Source: Psoroptes ovis | Taxonomy: Eukaryota > Arthropoda > Arachnida > Sarcoptiformes > Psoroptidae | Length of the DNA: 64,000 nt | Reading direction: 5' to 3' | Assembly: GCA_002943765.1 (NCBI GenBank) | Contig: PQWQ01000002.1 | Coordinates: 4,154,001-4,218,000, forward strand | In this document: in pieces, positions 10,603 through 21,508 of the stretch | Position numbering within the stretch: the stretch's first letter is position 1 | How the letters are laid out: every line of letters begins with the position of its first letter | Position numbers and translations under genes: made by a program | The notes under the pieces: model-generated | What the model saw: only the letters and a program-made list of their open reading frames with translations | What the model was told of the DNA's origin: nothing | Databases searched by the model: none

Positions 10603-12308
10603 TTAAGTCAATGCAATACGTTTACGACTATCATTTCGTCCTGGTGAGCGACTGCTGTGTCGTTTGCGATCACGATCACGCTCACGATGTTCTCGGTGAT
10701 CTCGTTCTCTTTCACGATGATGGCTTCTTCCGTTATTTTCACGGTCACGATGACTACTGCGATGATGGCCATTACGCTCACGTTCCCGTTCTCTATCTCT
10801 ATCGCGACTTTTTTCTCGTCTATCAGATCGATCGCGACGGTCTCTACGATCCCTATCTCGACTTCTGCTGCGTCTATTAGAGCGATCCCGTTCTCCGCGC
10901 TCACTCCTACGGTCGGAATAACTTTTACTATTTGAAAAAAAAGAAATATATTGGAAATTAGAATTGAATTAACTGGGTATTGCTTAAGTCATACCTTTCA
11001 TCGCGATAAGATTTCGATGATGAACGATTTTCAGGTAATCCACCACCTAACCTTCGAGGAAGCCATCCTTTAACGGTACGTCCACGCTCAACATCAACTA
11101 ATACTCTTCGTCCTTCAATTTTCTTACCATCTGCGTGTTTATATGCGGCTATGACACGGCATAAAATAGCATAAAATATGATGAACAAACTTACCGCAAT
11201 TCAAACATAAAAAATAACACATTCTCATAATCATAAATGTATTTTACCCTAAACCAAAACGCCCTAAACGCATATTTCGAATAATTAAATGTCTATGCTC
11301 ACCTTAACATAAATATGCATATTGAATGTGAGAAATCACATTTTTAGAGTGATATGGTACCTTTTGATTGTTTTGACAAGTGCAAAAAAATTTTGAAAAC
11401 TAAAAGACATCTTACCTCAGCCTTACCAGATGGTATGTGAGGAGCTGAAATTCAATCGCTATCTCGATTGAATCAATTTTGACCAGTGACTTGGACCAAA
11501 AGTTACTTACACTCAGAATGCTTACCTACTTACACACACTTCAAAAATATACCTGTTTTTTACCTGTATAACTGCATTTGATTTACCTTACTTTTTATAA
11601 TAACCGAATCACGCTAAAATTATATGCAATATCGCGATTTATATGTTTATGTTATAATACTTACAATGCATATCTCTTTCATTTTCAAATTCAATGAATG
11701 CATATCCTCTTGATTTCCCTGTTATTTTATCATTTATCAACATTACCTATTATTAAATGAAAAAAATATAATCACTTGAATCTGTCTACCTTGAAATGGC
11801 TTACTTTTTTTATTGGACCATATTCTTCAAATTCTTTGCATAAACGTGATTCAGATGTATCTGGGTTGATTCTGGCGACAAATAGAGTTTTGAATGGATC
11901 GTGTGTAGCATTCGGATTGTTATTAGGATCCCCTTAACAGTTAAAATTGAATTGAATAATTAATGTTGACTGTGAAATATTCAACTTACATAAGGCTATT
12001 CCTTGTTCCCTGATATAAGCGGCTCGTTCAAGTTTTTCACGCTCTTTTCGTTCCAATCGTTCTTCACGTGTCTCTATTTTTACAGGTGGCGGTGTATCTT
12101 TTGGATCCTTGATAGAATAAATTACAATCGACATTAGAAAATTCAAACACCCAATTGTTTTTACCTCAAACAAATGTAAGTATTGTCCAACACCAAAATA
12201 TCCATGTGTCTTTTTTTCATGATTCAATTTGGTGACTGGTGGCAAATATGGTATCGGATCTCTTGGTGCGAATAACGCTAACAGATTTGGAGGTAGAAAT
12301 GCTGTCAT
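10603..12308 (-). CDS. SNRNP70: U1 small nuclear ribonucleoprotein 70 kDa (U1-70K)
   Basis: Six exons on the minus strand: 12165..12308, 11990..12107, 11805..11932, 11665..11746, 10995..11148, 10603..10927 (316 residues; human 437). The N terminus MTAFLPPNLLALFAPRDPIP is the conserved U1 snRNP-binding segment. A helix rich in R-E-E-R-x-E-R-K follows, then the RRM (RNP2 LFVARI near residue 102, RNP1 RGYAFIEF at about 143-150) that holds U1 snRNA stem-loop I. After it come SAYKHADGKK, VDVERGRTVKGWLPRRLGGG and a C-terminal Arg-Asp/Arg-Ser/Arg-Glu-rich tail ending R-K-R-I-A-L-T. The human glycine/acidic C-terminal extension is absent. Four introns are 50-70 nt, but intron 4 (11149..11664, 516 nt) is long and crowded with 5'-splice-site-like motifs. 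It is a core spliceosomal protein acting in the nucleus in 5' splice site recognition. Confidence 0.95.
11149..11664 (-). promoter_or_regulatory. Long intron 4 of U1-70K with clustered 5'-splice-site-like motifs
   Basis: Read on the minus strand, GTAAG/GTAAGT-type donors occur at (plus-strand coordinates) 11411-11416, 11422-11427, 11505-11510, 11521-11526, 11528-11533 and 11587-11591, with GGTAAA/GGTAT variants near 11549, 11560 and 11583. Others lie at 11190-11195 and near 11299 (AAGGTGAG). A TTTCAG acceptor-like site just upstream of the 11422/11411 tandem donors would define an 18- or 29-nt cassette. Vertebrate and plant U1-70K transcripts are known to have alternative, NMD-linked splicing. 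An autoregulatory role here is inference. Confidence 0.5.
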
Positions 12309-12661
12309 TTGTTGATTATTTGATAGTGATTAAAAGTGAAAATTGCAGAAAAAATGATTGATGTAAATAATTGACATTCAATAATTATTATCAAAAATTA
12401 AGTTTCACTTTTAGCGATTAAACAAAAAAAAACAACAAAAATTTGAAGTGTGCGCTATTCATAGACAACGGTCAAGAATTTTTTTTGAAATTTTTAAAAA
12501 TTCATCGATGATTCATTTGAAAATTTAATCAACGTTAATTGCTAACAATTTACTTAGCTTTGTATAATTACTGAATTATAATAAGATAATCAAAACGAAA
12601 ATTTACAAAATAAATCTTTTATTTACAATATAATAAATTTTAATTGTATATCAAGTGTTTT
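12309..12661. other. Spacer between FASTKD 3' end and U1-70K start
   Basis: AT-rich, no gene. It must hold the FASTKD 3' UTR/polyadenylation region (TTTATT at about 12619-12625 is AATAAA-like on the minus strand) and the U1-70K promoter. Confidence 0.5.
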
Positions 12662-14883
12662 TCAATCACATTTCAAATGAGATGTGATTAAATTTTGTAA
12701 AAATTTCACCCGATTCAATGATGTAGCTGTTTGTGTAAAAGAATTTTGATGTATTGGTATCACCAGATAGCCTAATGATTTAAGTATGGATAATTCCACT
12801 TCTTTTGGACCAATATATCTACTATTATCATCTAATAATGTTTCATTGAATCCAATACACTTGAATGCAACACTTGACAAACGAAAAAAATGAAAAGATA
12901 AATGATTCATCTTATATTTGACAAATCAATTGAATACTTACTGTCGATAATTATCATCTGAATTTTCAGTGAAAATTTTAGACTTTTCAATTATTTGCGG
13001 TTTTCCTTCCAAATCTACTCGAAGTTCAGCATCTAATTTAAATTAGAAAAGATAAACATGTTTCTGAAATATTAATGAAATTATTTCCTTACCTATAGTA
13101 AAACCATACGGTGTTCTAACATCATTCAACATGTATTTATCTTTACTGGGTGCGAATGAATCAAATGTTTGTACTAATTTTTTACGGAATTCTTGTAAAT
13201 CTTTTGATTTTTTGATTATATCAAAATCAAATGATTTCAAATATGCTTGAAAATTCTTCATTTCATTTTCATTATCCTTGAAAAATGTTTCATACGATAT
13301 TTTTCCAATCGTCTGCCGAGTATTTGGATCAACTATTCGTTGATCACTTTGCAATGTTATCATACCATTCAATACGCAATATTTTCTTCGTATATTCATC
13401 ATGCGATATATGTCTTGACCAGGTGTTGTAGAATCATCATTATTTGATTTTTCATTCTCAGACATTTCTTCTGTATCATTTTCATCTTGTGAAATTGTCG
13501 CATTTTTCAATCGCTTTTCTCTCATTGTTTTCAAATAAATTTCCAACTCTTCTTGTTCCATTTTATGGTAAAATTCATCATTGATAATCGATTTCACTTG
13601 TTCAAGGGTTGCACAATTCAATGATAGCAATGAATTTACAAAATTAAACCATTGGTATTTTGATGTGCAATTCTCTTGCGAAATCTTTGGAATAACTTGT
13701 TCCATAATTATATCGACAAGATCATCACGTTGATAATTCAATCTTGCCAAAACGATTGTCAATGTAATTAGATCTTGATGCTTGAAAATTTCAGGTTTGT
13801 CAATCAATGTTTGTATGTAATAATCATTCAATTTTGAATATGAAAAATTAAAATTCGATATTGCAACAATAAAATCACGTTTGCTTGATTCATTTAAATT
13901 TTCTAAAAATTTGAAATTTATCAATATATCCGAGCATTTTTCTAATAAATTAATTTCTGGAAAATTTAATCGTTTCAATGATGATATCATGTGTACCAAA
14001 TGTGGCGGCATCGTATAAATTTCTTCTGAACGATATTTTAATAATTTCGCTACAACTGATCTAATCAAATTTTTATTACGACGATTATGCCTGGATAGTA
14101 AGACTAATAAATAACATAAATTATCCAAAGGTATCTCTTCTTGTGAATCAAGATATTGAATTAATTGATCTTCAATTTTTATTGAGATATCAGGGGTATA
14201 ATAAGAACTGAATTTAGTCAAATGTACTAAATCCAACATAGATGCTTTTTTCTCATCTAATTTTTCACTGATTGTTCTAATCAGAGTTTCAAATATCAAT
14301 TGTCGTTTAGGTGTTGTATCTTTCAAACGATGATATAATGACATTGTGCTGATCAATAATTTAAAATCGTAACTATATTGAATTTTATACAACAATTCAT
14401 CTTCCAGAAAACGAACCTAAAAATATTGAAAGAAAATTATCATCTAATCTTTGAAAACAATGGGAAAAATACTAACGATTCTTATATTAGGATCCATATT
14501 CATAATGATCAAAGATTTCAACATGTTCAAGATATTCGTATCCGAATGGCGAATCGTATCACAAATACTTTCTGATACTCTTTGAAATTGTTTCGATGCT
14601 AATAATGAGTCCATTGTTAATTGTCCAGAAAGCAATTTTTGTGACCATTCAAACAATGTCGGTGCATGATTAACATATCGATGATGATATGTAGATTGTC
14701 TAACAACTTTTGTAGTAGTTGAATATGCTTCGTCTTGGAGAAAAAAAATTTAAGGAATAGTGTTAAAAATTCAAAACAAAACAGATTACCAATGTTTGCG
14801 GCATGAATGAAGCGTGATGAAGAGATTCCTAAATTTATCGGTATTCTTTTTGAAAGAAGAACATTTTTGCAAATTGAAAGCAT
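12662..14883 (-). CDS. FAST kinase domain-containing mitochondrial RNA-binding protein
   Basis: Five exons: 14790..14883, 14477..14733, 13093..14416, 12942..13032, 12662..12872 (658 residues, usual for FASTKD proteins at about 600-760). The N terminus MLSICKNVLLSKRIPINLG with R/S-rich continuation looks like a mitochondrial targeting sequence. The middle is a long alpha-helical repeat region as in FAST_1/FAST_2. The C terminus contains the RAP domain signature (G-P-K-E-V-E-L, L-K-S-L-G-Y-L-V-I-P-I, then R-V-K-F-L-Q-N-L-I). A PIN-like RAP domain and helical repeats bind and process mitochondrial transcripts. I cannot choose between FASTKD1-5/TBRG4. One acidic, Asn/Ser-rich insert (around DENDTEEMSENEKSNNDDS) is lineage-specific. 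Splice phases close exactly. The U1-70K start is 353 nt downstream of its stop. Confidence 0.8.
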
Positions 14884-15278
14884 TTTTTATTCTACAAATA
14901 TAAAATGTTTAAATTTGAATTTTATAGTTAATTTTATAGTTAATATTGATTAAATATCTTTAATTTAACCTAAGCCAAATGATGAGGATAACATGTGAAA
15001 AGCAATCGCACTATTTTCACATGGTTTGGCTTAGCGAAAAAAGATTGAAACTCTGCATTCAATTGAAAATAGTGAAGCCACGTCAAGTTAATGAAGATAA
15101 TAATTTTTGAAAATCAATCGTTTTAATTCATTAATAATGATTGCATGATTCCGTAAAGGTGTTAAATTGACCAATTTCCACAAAACTGTCTAGTTCTTTC
15201 GTCAAAAAATAATCTTAAAATTTTCAGCATAATTCAATTTCTATTCAATCGTATTATCATTCCTCCAACTATTTTAAA
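14884..15278. promoter_or_regulatory. Divergent promoter region, FASTKD gene / MCFD2
   Basis: 395-bp intergenic region between two genes transcribed away from each other. It includes an interrupted inverted repeat at 14970-15034. No clear TATA box was seen. Confidence 0.5.
14970..15034. repeat. Two-part inverted repeat in the divergent promoter
   Basis: CTAAGCCAAA at 14970-14979 pairs with TTTGGCTTAG at 15025-15034. CATGTGAAAA at 14992-15001 pairs with TTTTCACATG at 15014-15023. The two stems are separated by 12 nt on the left and 1 nt on the right, with a 12-nt loop. All 20 arm positions are complementary. Confidence 0.8.
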
Positions 15279-15987
15279 ATGATCATGATGGAAAATTCAC
15301 CAGTATTATTATTGAATTTTTTCATTCTATTATCGATTGTGCCTTTTCAAATTGATGCTCACTTTAATCAACCACAATATGGTATGTAATGATTCATTAA
15401 TATTTTAAAAATTTATTTCATTTTCAAATAATTTATATTCAGGTGTACCAAATCAACAGCAACAAATTTATCATCAGCAGCCTCCTGTCCAACAACAGCA
15501 AGTAGTATATCAACAACAACCACAACAACAGCAGCAAGTAGTGTATCAACAACAACCACAACAGCCGGGACAAGTACCACATTATCAGCAATTGCCTCAA
15601 GCCGGTCAAAATGTTTTGCATGATAACAGTAGGATACATGATAAGGAGCATTTAAAAGAACATTTGCAACAAGAAGCATTAGGCGATCAAGACGTTAGCA
15701 AAATGAGTGAAGAAGAATTACAATTTCATTATTTTAAAATGCATGATAGTGATAACAACAATATGTTGGATGGCAGTGAATTAATCAAATCCTTGATACA
15801 TTGGCATGTTGAAGAAAGTAGACATTTAGGAAAAAATGCACCAACACCACATGGTACAACAAAGATATTCACCGATAACGAGCTAGAACAAATGATTGAT
15901 CCAATATTACAGATGGATGATAAAAATAATGATGGTTTCATTGATTATCCGGAATTTGTTGCAGCACAAAAAAATCGTGGTTTTTAA
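15279..15987 (+). CDS. MCFD2: MCFD2-like ER cargo-receptor subunit (EF-hand protein)
   Basis: Exons 15279..15381 and 15443..15987 (215 residues; human 146). Residues 1-27 form a signal peptide (hydrophobic LLLNFFILLSIVPF, then I-D-A). A Gln-rich segment with a doubled Q-Q-Q-V-V-Y-Q-Q-Q-P-Q unit follows (DNA repeat about 15484-15560), which the vertebrate protein lacks. The conserved core starts at HDKEHLKEHLQQE and continues MSEEELQFHYFKMHDSD. There are two EF hands: loop 1 DSDNNNMLDGSE and loop 2 DDKNNDGFIDYPEF. MCFD2 binds LMAN1/ERGIC-53 in a calcium-dependent way and exports selected glycoproteins (such as coagulation factors in mammals) from the ER. The intron is 61 nt, phase 1, and sits just after the signal peptide. 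Confidence 0.9.
15484..15560. repeat. CAA/CAG-rich tandem repeat inside MCFD2
   Basis: Two near-identical ~36-bp units encode Gln-rich repeats (CAACAACAGCAAGTAGTRTA pattern). This is the likely source of the extra length of the protein. Confidence 0.75.
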
Positions 15988-16507
15988 ACAAAATTTAAAG
16001 TCATAAAATTAATCTCATTTTCGCATTTAGTCATAATAATTGTTGGCTTAATTAATATTACAGATTATGGCGAAGATAATCATTTAATAAAAGCTTTCTA
16101 ACAATGAAAAGGATACGATTTTCAATATAAAATTTCGATTTTATTTTGATTGATTCAGGAAAAAATAAAAATAAAATGAATTTCATTTTGACAATCATTC
16201 AAAGAAAATAATCTAACATTTGGACGTGCGAAAAATTCATTAATTGTTCAATTGATATAAATTTCAACCACATTTCAGCCGCCAATATTTGAAATGAAAA
16301 TGTAATAAAATTTGAGATTATAATAGAACATGCTAAATAAATGGAAAAACTGTAATTGCATTTTGATTCAATTTAGAAAATAATGAATGTGTTTTTTTTT
16401 CTTGTAACTGAAATCATGTGGAAATTTTGATTTTGTTTGGTGTCCATTACATAGAAAGTGGAATTTTGGTTTGAAATAATAATAATAATTAAAGAACTGA
16501 TTGATAA
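15988..16507. other. Convergent intergenic spacer MCFD2 / VPS35
   Basis: 520 bp of AT-rich 3' flanks from both sides. AATAAA-type signals are visible (for example near 16338 on the plus strand). No gene. Confidence 0.5.
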
Positions 16508-19445
16508 TTAAACTTCTACATTTAAACCTGATTTTTGAAAAAATAACAATGAATTTTGCAATTGTTTATTTGCTAATTCTGACAATGATGATGCTTCATT
16601 TGTTGTTGCGTTTGTCGTTGATGTATCATTTTTTTCTTTGATTTTATCAATTAATGAATAAATTATATCATTGATATCATTATTTTTATATTTAACATAT
16701 AATGTTAGATGTGATAATATTTCAACAAGTAGTTGTGATTGTAATTGTGAATCCAATACACTGTTGGCAATTTTCAGACATTTACGGAAACATTTCAATA
16801 TTTCTGGTTCAATTTGATCATCAGCATTAACAAACAATATACTGGCTGTCAATAATGCTCTACACTGATCACTTTTTTTAACTAATTTACCTGAAAATAA
16901 TTGATTTTTGTTAAAGAAAACAAAATTATCAAAAAATATCTAAACTTACCACAATTAAGGCAACATTGATTGCGTAGAGGTGTGAAATTTTCAATATTAT
17001 CGAATCTAATATTTTTAACTGTTGCAATAATAAGCATTAAACACAATGTTTGTTCTTTAGAATCAGATATTTCTTCTTCATAAATTGAGAATGCTTGACT
17101 TATGAATTCATAACTTATTGATTCATAATCATTGATTTCAGATTTCGCTGCATTCAATGCTGATTCTAAAAATAATCGTAAACACAATTCTGGACAATTT
17201 CCTTCTTTTAATAATGTAACAATAATTTGATTAACAAATTGATAGATTTTTTGACATTTTTTCATCCATTTTTCATCATTTTCTTTGATTCTTTTATATC
17301 TGTGATAATGATGGAATTTTAATAAATTATCTCAACATTTATTAGCAAAACATACCTTAATGATAATTGAAGAGCTTCAAAAACTAATGATGGATATGTA
17401 TAACGAATTCGGCTTGGTCCACCAGATGCAAGAATTTTTTTTATTGAACTTAATGTCAGATAGGTTGTATCAAGTAACTGTGATGATGATGATCGTGGAT
17501 CATCAATTTCATTTGTATTTGAGTTTTCTCCATTTTGTTGCTGTGATTCTTCACTGTTACCGCTTCCATTACCACCATTTTGTTGTATAGCATTTTCACC
17601 AGCATCGATACATTGAGGCAATAATAGAAAATGAATAAACCTTGATAACAATAATTGTTCATCAATAAATTCTTCATCTTGATCATCGATTGGAACATTT
17701 ATTTGTTTTATTGGTGATGTTTTAGAATCTTTCACAATGACAACTTGATTCGTTCCATTTACTAATGGTCCACATAATTCAGTCAAAAATGTTTGTATTT
17801 CCAATGGTGTTAAACGATCTTCTGGCCTTAGATAGTCTTCACTGTAATTTTCAAGCGTTGCATTTATGAGTGTTAAAATCATTTGTTTATGCAATTCAAT
17901 GTCAGTAGTTTCTTTAACCAAATTTTTATAGTTGGTTAATTTTAAACTCATTTTAATCAGTCCATATTCTTCTTTATTTTTAGTTGAATTATCGGTGTCA
18001 TTTGAAAGATATGATGAATTCGAATTGCCTAAATTGAATGGCATTTTCAAGAATCGACACATTTCTTTCCCAAGATTTGATCGCATATTTATTGTAACAA
18101 CATTCATGTCTTGAATAGCTTTGAGTGTTGATCCAAGAACCGAATTGATTGCTTCTTCTCTTTTTTTGGAATCAGAAATTTTCTTCAAAGAAAAATTAAT
18201 CAATGAACTGTACATGCTAATTATATCTTCGATAGCAATAGTTGCTCGATTTGCAATGATATTGCTGATTTGTTTGCTGAATGTATCAAACAAATCTTCT
18301 GGCAATGGTACATCATGTGATTGAGCTAATCGATCGATTAATGCAATAATAATGTTTTTGACCCTTACATCAGGAGCCAACTGTGCACAAGAGTTCAAAA
18401 ATGGATTCAATGTTGATAAATGGAATTCATCTGGGAAAACTTGAATCAATGACTCCATTAGATATTCTTGAGCAATGGCATCTTTACAAGATACAACTTG
18501 TTCAAGGATTCCAGGTAAAACTACACGTGAATACATTTCTACATTGACCGATTCAAGTTGCGATAAACGAACTAAATTAGTACCGACTAATAATCTAAGT
18601 TCAAGACGTTCTTTTTCTCTGCGATCACGTTCACGTGTATGACCTAGATGTTGCATTCGCACCCAAAGTTTGTTCATTTCCGCAAAATTGGTTAGAACAA
18701 AATCAATTGAATCCATGACAGTTGCTGTATCAGCCATTTTGTTATCGATATTCTGCTGCTGAGTGATGGCATTTGTCAGTGTTGAACTAACAAATTGGGT
18801 TTGTAATTCTTGCTGTCCATCATGATTGTTATCCATTAGCGTTCCTCTTTTACCGTCTTCATAATTTCCAAAATTTTCAGCAGGTTGATCAGGTAATACA
18901 TGACGACATGTCATCAAAAGGAAATTTCGCAAAAATAATCCTCGTAAAGGATGTTGTACACCTAAAAATAATGAAAAATTATGGATTATCATAATCATGT
19001 GAGAGATTTATGGACCATGCATACCTCTACACATCTCAACTAGATCTTTGAGAATTTCACGACGACAATGTAATGATGTTTTCATATAAACAAGGCCAAC
19101 TGAGATAAGTAAATATAAACGAGGTATGATTGAACCAGCATATTGTACCATTTCATATAATTCATAAACTTTATGATCACGTTGAAATTCATCGACAAGA
19201 TACATTTCTAAATGTCTTAATTGATCAGTGACAGCCATAAACAATTCATAATATGAACGTGGACTTAATGCTGATGTACGTAATTCCGATAACATGTTTG
19301 ATGCATGTTTCAATGCTTCCATTAATTTACCTTTATCAAGACAGCATTTCATATGAAATGATTGTACTTTAACAATGCTCAATGATTCATCTAATAATTT
19401 TTCTTGCTGTTCATCGTTCGGTGAACGTTGTTGATTTTGTGGCAT
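16508..19445 (-). CDS. VPS35: Retromer subunit VPS35
   Basis: Four exons: 19025..19445, 17356..18961, 16950..17299, 16508..16890 (919 residues; human 796). The start MPQNQQRSPNDEQQEKLLDE aligns with human VPS35. PRLYLL at residues 108-113 is the conserved motif needed for VPS26 binding. Other blocks: ALKHASNMLSELRTSALSPRS, VQHPLRGLFLRN, FAEMNKLWVRMQH, VGTNLVRLSQLE and GILEQVV. The C-terminal helical solenoid (LRLFLESALNAA, EEEISDSKEQ) binds VPS29. Extra length comes from Asn/Gln/Ser-rich inserts after the CRHVLPD block and before the last third (QQNGGNGSGN region). VPS35 is the scaffold of the endosomal cargo-sorting complex that returns receptors to the Golgi or plasma membrane. All three introns are 55-65 nt. 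PEN-2 lies 480 nt upstream on the same strand. Confidence 0.95.
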
Positions 19446-19925
19446 TTTTGATTGTTTTAAATTAATAATTTTTCAATTATTCAGAGAATTAAATAATGAG
19501 AACCGGTGAAAATGTTTAAATGGGAAAAAAATATTTTCAGACTTAAAAACAAAAACAAAGAAAACAAAATTTCTGAATCAAAATTAATGATTGAATCGAC
19601 TTGAGGTTTTGAACGAATGTTTTTTTTGTCATAAAAAAATTAAAAATAAAAGCGACATAACATTTTGTTATTTTATTTTACCGAATCAAACAAATAAACA
19701 GACAAAATGGGCGAAAAATTATTGTGGGAAAAAGAAGAAACTTAACTCCTCGATCATCGACGCCATCACAACTATCAAAACGACAACAAACAACAACTCC
19801 CCCAGTAAATTAGTTTAAATATTGAACAACAGAAGACGTTGTGATCAAAATTTTGAATATTTTATTTTAATGAAGAAAATCAATATACAAAGAATCAAAG
19901 TTTTAATTTTTTTTTAAACATCGAT
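19446..19925. other. Spacer: VPS35 promoter and PEN-2 3' flank
   Basis: 480 bp between two minus-strand genes. A 75-codon plus-strand frame here has no ATG-context or composition support. Nothing else seen. Confidence 0.5.
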
Positions 19926-20447
19926 TCAAGGCATTCCTCTAGGAATGTTAAACGATATTTGATCACCCCATTCCCCCCAATCAAATCGTTTGTATTGGAA
20001 TGTGATAATCCAAGATAGAATAACAATAGCCCAAATCAATGTGCCAATGAATGAATATAATACCAATGATTTTAATTGTCTTAAATGTTTGGTGATTTCT
20101 TGTTTATCATTATTATTGCCATCATTAATCTGTGATGGTATTGTTGATGAATTTATTTCTTGTTGTGGTGATGATGATGATGCTGAAGATGAAGATAATT
20201 CTGTTGATGCTTGATTATTGGCCGGGGTTCGATGTCGCCGATTATGATCACGATTTGTTCTACGATTCAAACGTTGTTGCTGTTGTTGTTGTCGCCTTTG
20301 TTCTTGATACTTATCATAATTAATTATGAATAGCCCAAACCAAACAGTGTTGATTAGCCATAAGAATGGTAAACCGAAAAAACCAATATAAAAATAACGC
20401 CGGCATAATCGAAGCCGATCTTGATTAGACATACGTATCAATTCCAT
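19926..20447 (-). CDS. PSENEN: Presenilin enhancer 2, gamma-secretase subunit, with enlarged loop
   Basis: Single-exon frame of 173 residues; human PEN-2 has 101. The N-terminal third matches the family: MSNQDRLRLCRRYFYIGFFG, then LPFLWLINTVWF in the first membrane segment. The C-terminal third also matches: LYSFIGTLIWAIVILSWIITF, then WGEWGD and a DQISF motif where the family has D-Y-L-S-F, ending N-I-P-R-G-M-P. Between the two membrane parts lies an insertion of about 70 residues rich in Gln, Arg, Ser and Asn. I could not find splice sites that would remove it. PEN-2 activates presenilin endoproteolysis in the gamma-secretase complex that cleaves Notch and other type I proteins. It shares a 377-bp divergent promoter with the SKP1-like gene. 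Confidence 0.9.
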   Translation of the reverse strand: MELIRMSNQDRLRLCRRYFYIGFFGLPFLWLINTVWFGLFIINYDKYQEQRRQQQQQQRLNRRTNRDHNRRHRTPANNQASTELSSSSASSSSPQQEINSSTIPSQINDGNNNDKQEITKHLRQLKSLVLYSFIGTLIWAIVILSWIITFQYKRFDWGEWGDQISFNIPRGMP

Positions 20448-20824
20448 TAATTATCGATTTAGTTCTACCTGATGATTCTAAGATACAAATTAATTTCAAA
20501 GTTTATATCTAAAAATCAGGAAAAAAATTAAAAGCGGTGGATTCAAAAGAATTTAACAAAAATTGAGATCAAAATTTTAAGTAAACAAAAATTGATTGCA
20601 TTTTTTGACAAAAAAAAAACAATCGATAGAATCGATAAAATGTTGGAAAAAATTAAGAAAAAAAAATTCAAAAAAATTGAAATTTTCTAAATTTAGCTTT
20701 ATTCGTTAAGATGATTGAATAAAAAGAGGGGATTTGATTGCAAACATCTTCGTATTGCGAGCATACAAATAGAAATTAGATCGAGAGTCTTAGCAAGTAA
20801 ATATTAGATTTTTTCAATGCAAAA
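20448..20824. promoter_or_regulatory. Divergent promoter region PEN-2 / SKP1-like
   Basis: 377-bp gap between two outward-facing start codons. A-rich, with no recognised motif. Confidence 0.4.
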
Positions 20825-21508
20825 ATGAGCAAATTAGATGATAATAATCTTCAAGAAACATCTTCAAACAAAAATGATGGTAATAATGATAATAATAGCT
20901 TGATTTATATTCAACCATTTGGTGATGAAAATATCCGATTACCAATGACAAGACGGGCAGCAAAATTATCTGGATACCTTAGCGATTTAATCGATTTGAT
21001 TGATCAAAAAGCATTTGATATGAATCAATCAATCGATGATAATGATAATAATGGTAACGATGATAATGATTGTCCAACAATTCCATTGATTAATCATTCA
21101 ACATGTAATGTAAATACGATGAAAAATATAATCAAATGGTGTGAATATCATTGTGATGATCCAAAATTAGATGAAAATGATTGTGAAGATTCAGATGAAG
21201 AATATGCGAAACGCACGAAAAAAATTGAAGAACCATTATCATATTGGGATCGTAGATTTTTATCCGATTTAGCTGGTGATGAAGATGTTGAAAATGGTTG
21301 GAAAAATCGTAATGATCTTTATGATTTATTGATTGTTGCACATTTTCTGCGTATTAATCCAATAGTTGAAATTGGTGGAAAATTTATTTGTCAATCAATA
21401 CGTGGTAAAGATGTTGAACAAGTTCGAAATTTTCTGGGCATCCTAAATGATTTTAATGATAATGAAATTATTGACAATGTTCCAGATGATGATGAAAATA
21501 ATCAATAA
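20825..21508 (+). CDS. Divergent SKP1-like protein
   Basis: Intronless frame of 227 residues (canonical SKP1 is about 163). The SKP1 plan is visible. There is a BTB/POZ beginning (SLIYIQPFGDENIRLPMTRR, A-A-K-L-S-G-Y-L), an acidic Asn-rich loop, then PTIPLINHSTCNVNTMKNII with K-W-C-E-Y-H-C-D-D-P matching the family's I-x-W-C-x-H-x-x-D-P, and W-D-R-R-F-L, DLLIVAHFL, RGKDVEQVRNFLGILNDF. The usual C-terminal E-N-x-W-C-E sequence is missing and replaced by VPDDDENNQ, so the F-box contact surface may differ. SKP1 joins cullin-1 to F-box proteins in SCF ubiquitin ligases. This copy looks like a diverged, perhaps retroposed paralogue, since it lacks introns and is rich in Asn/Asp. SCF function is inference. 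Confidence 0.8.
   Translation: MSKLDDNNLQETSSNKNDGNNDNNSLIYIQPFGDENIRLPMTRRAAKLSGYLSDLIDLIDQKAFDMNQSIDDNDNNGNDDNDCPTIPLINHSTCNVNTMKNIIKWCEYHCDDPKLDENDCEDSDEEYAKRTKKIEEPLSYWDRRFLSDLAGDEDVENGWKNRNDLYDLLIVAHFLRINPIVEIGGKFICQSIRGKDVEQVRNFLGILNDFNDNEIIDNVPDDDENNQ

Noticed and set aside
10608..10935. Open frames on both strands over the U1-70K last exon
   Set aside because: These are shadow frames of the Arg/Asp/Ser-rich repeat coding sequence; only the frame joined to the RRM exons makes sense.
15413..15679. Minus-strand Val/Leu-rich frames opposite the MCFD2 Gln repeats
   Set aside because: Antisense reading of CAA/CAG repeats, not independent genes.
17360..18324. Plus-strand frames inside VPS35
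   Set aside because: Antisense shadows of a clearly identified coding exon.
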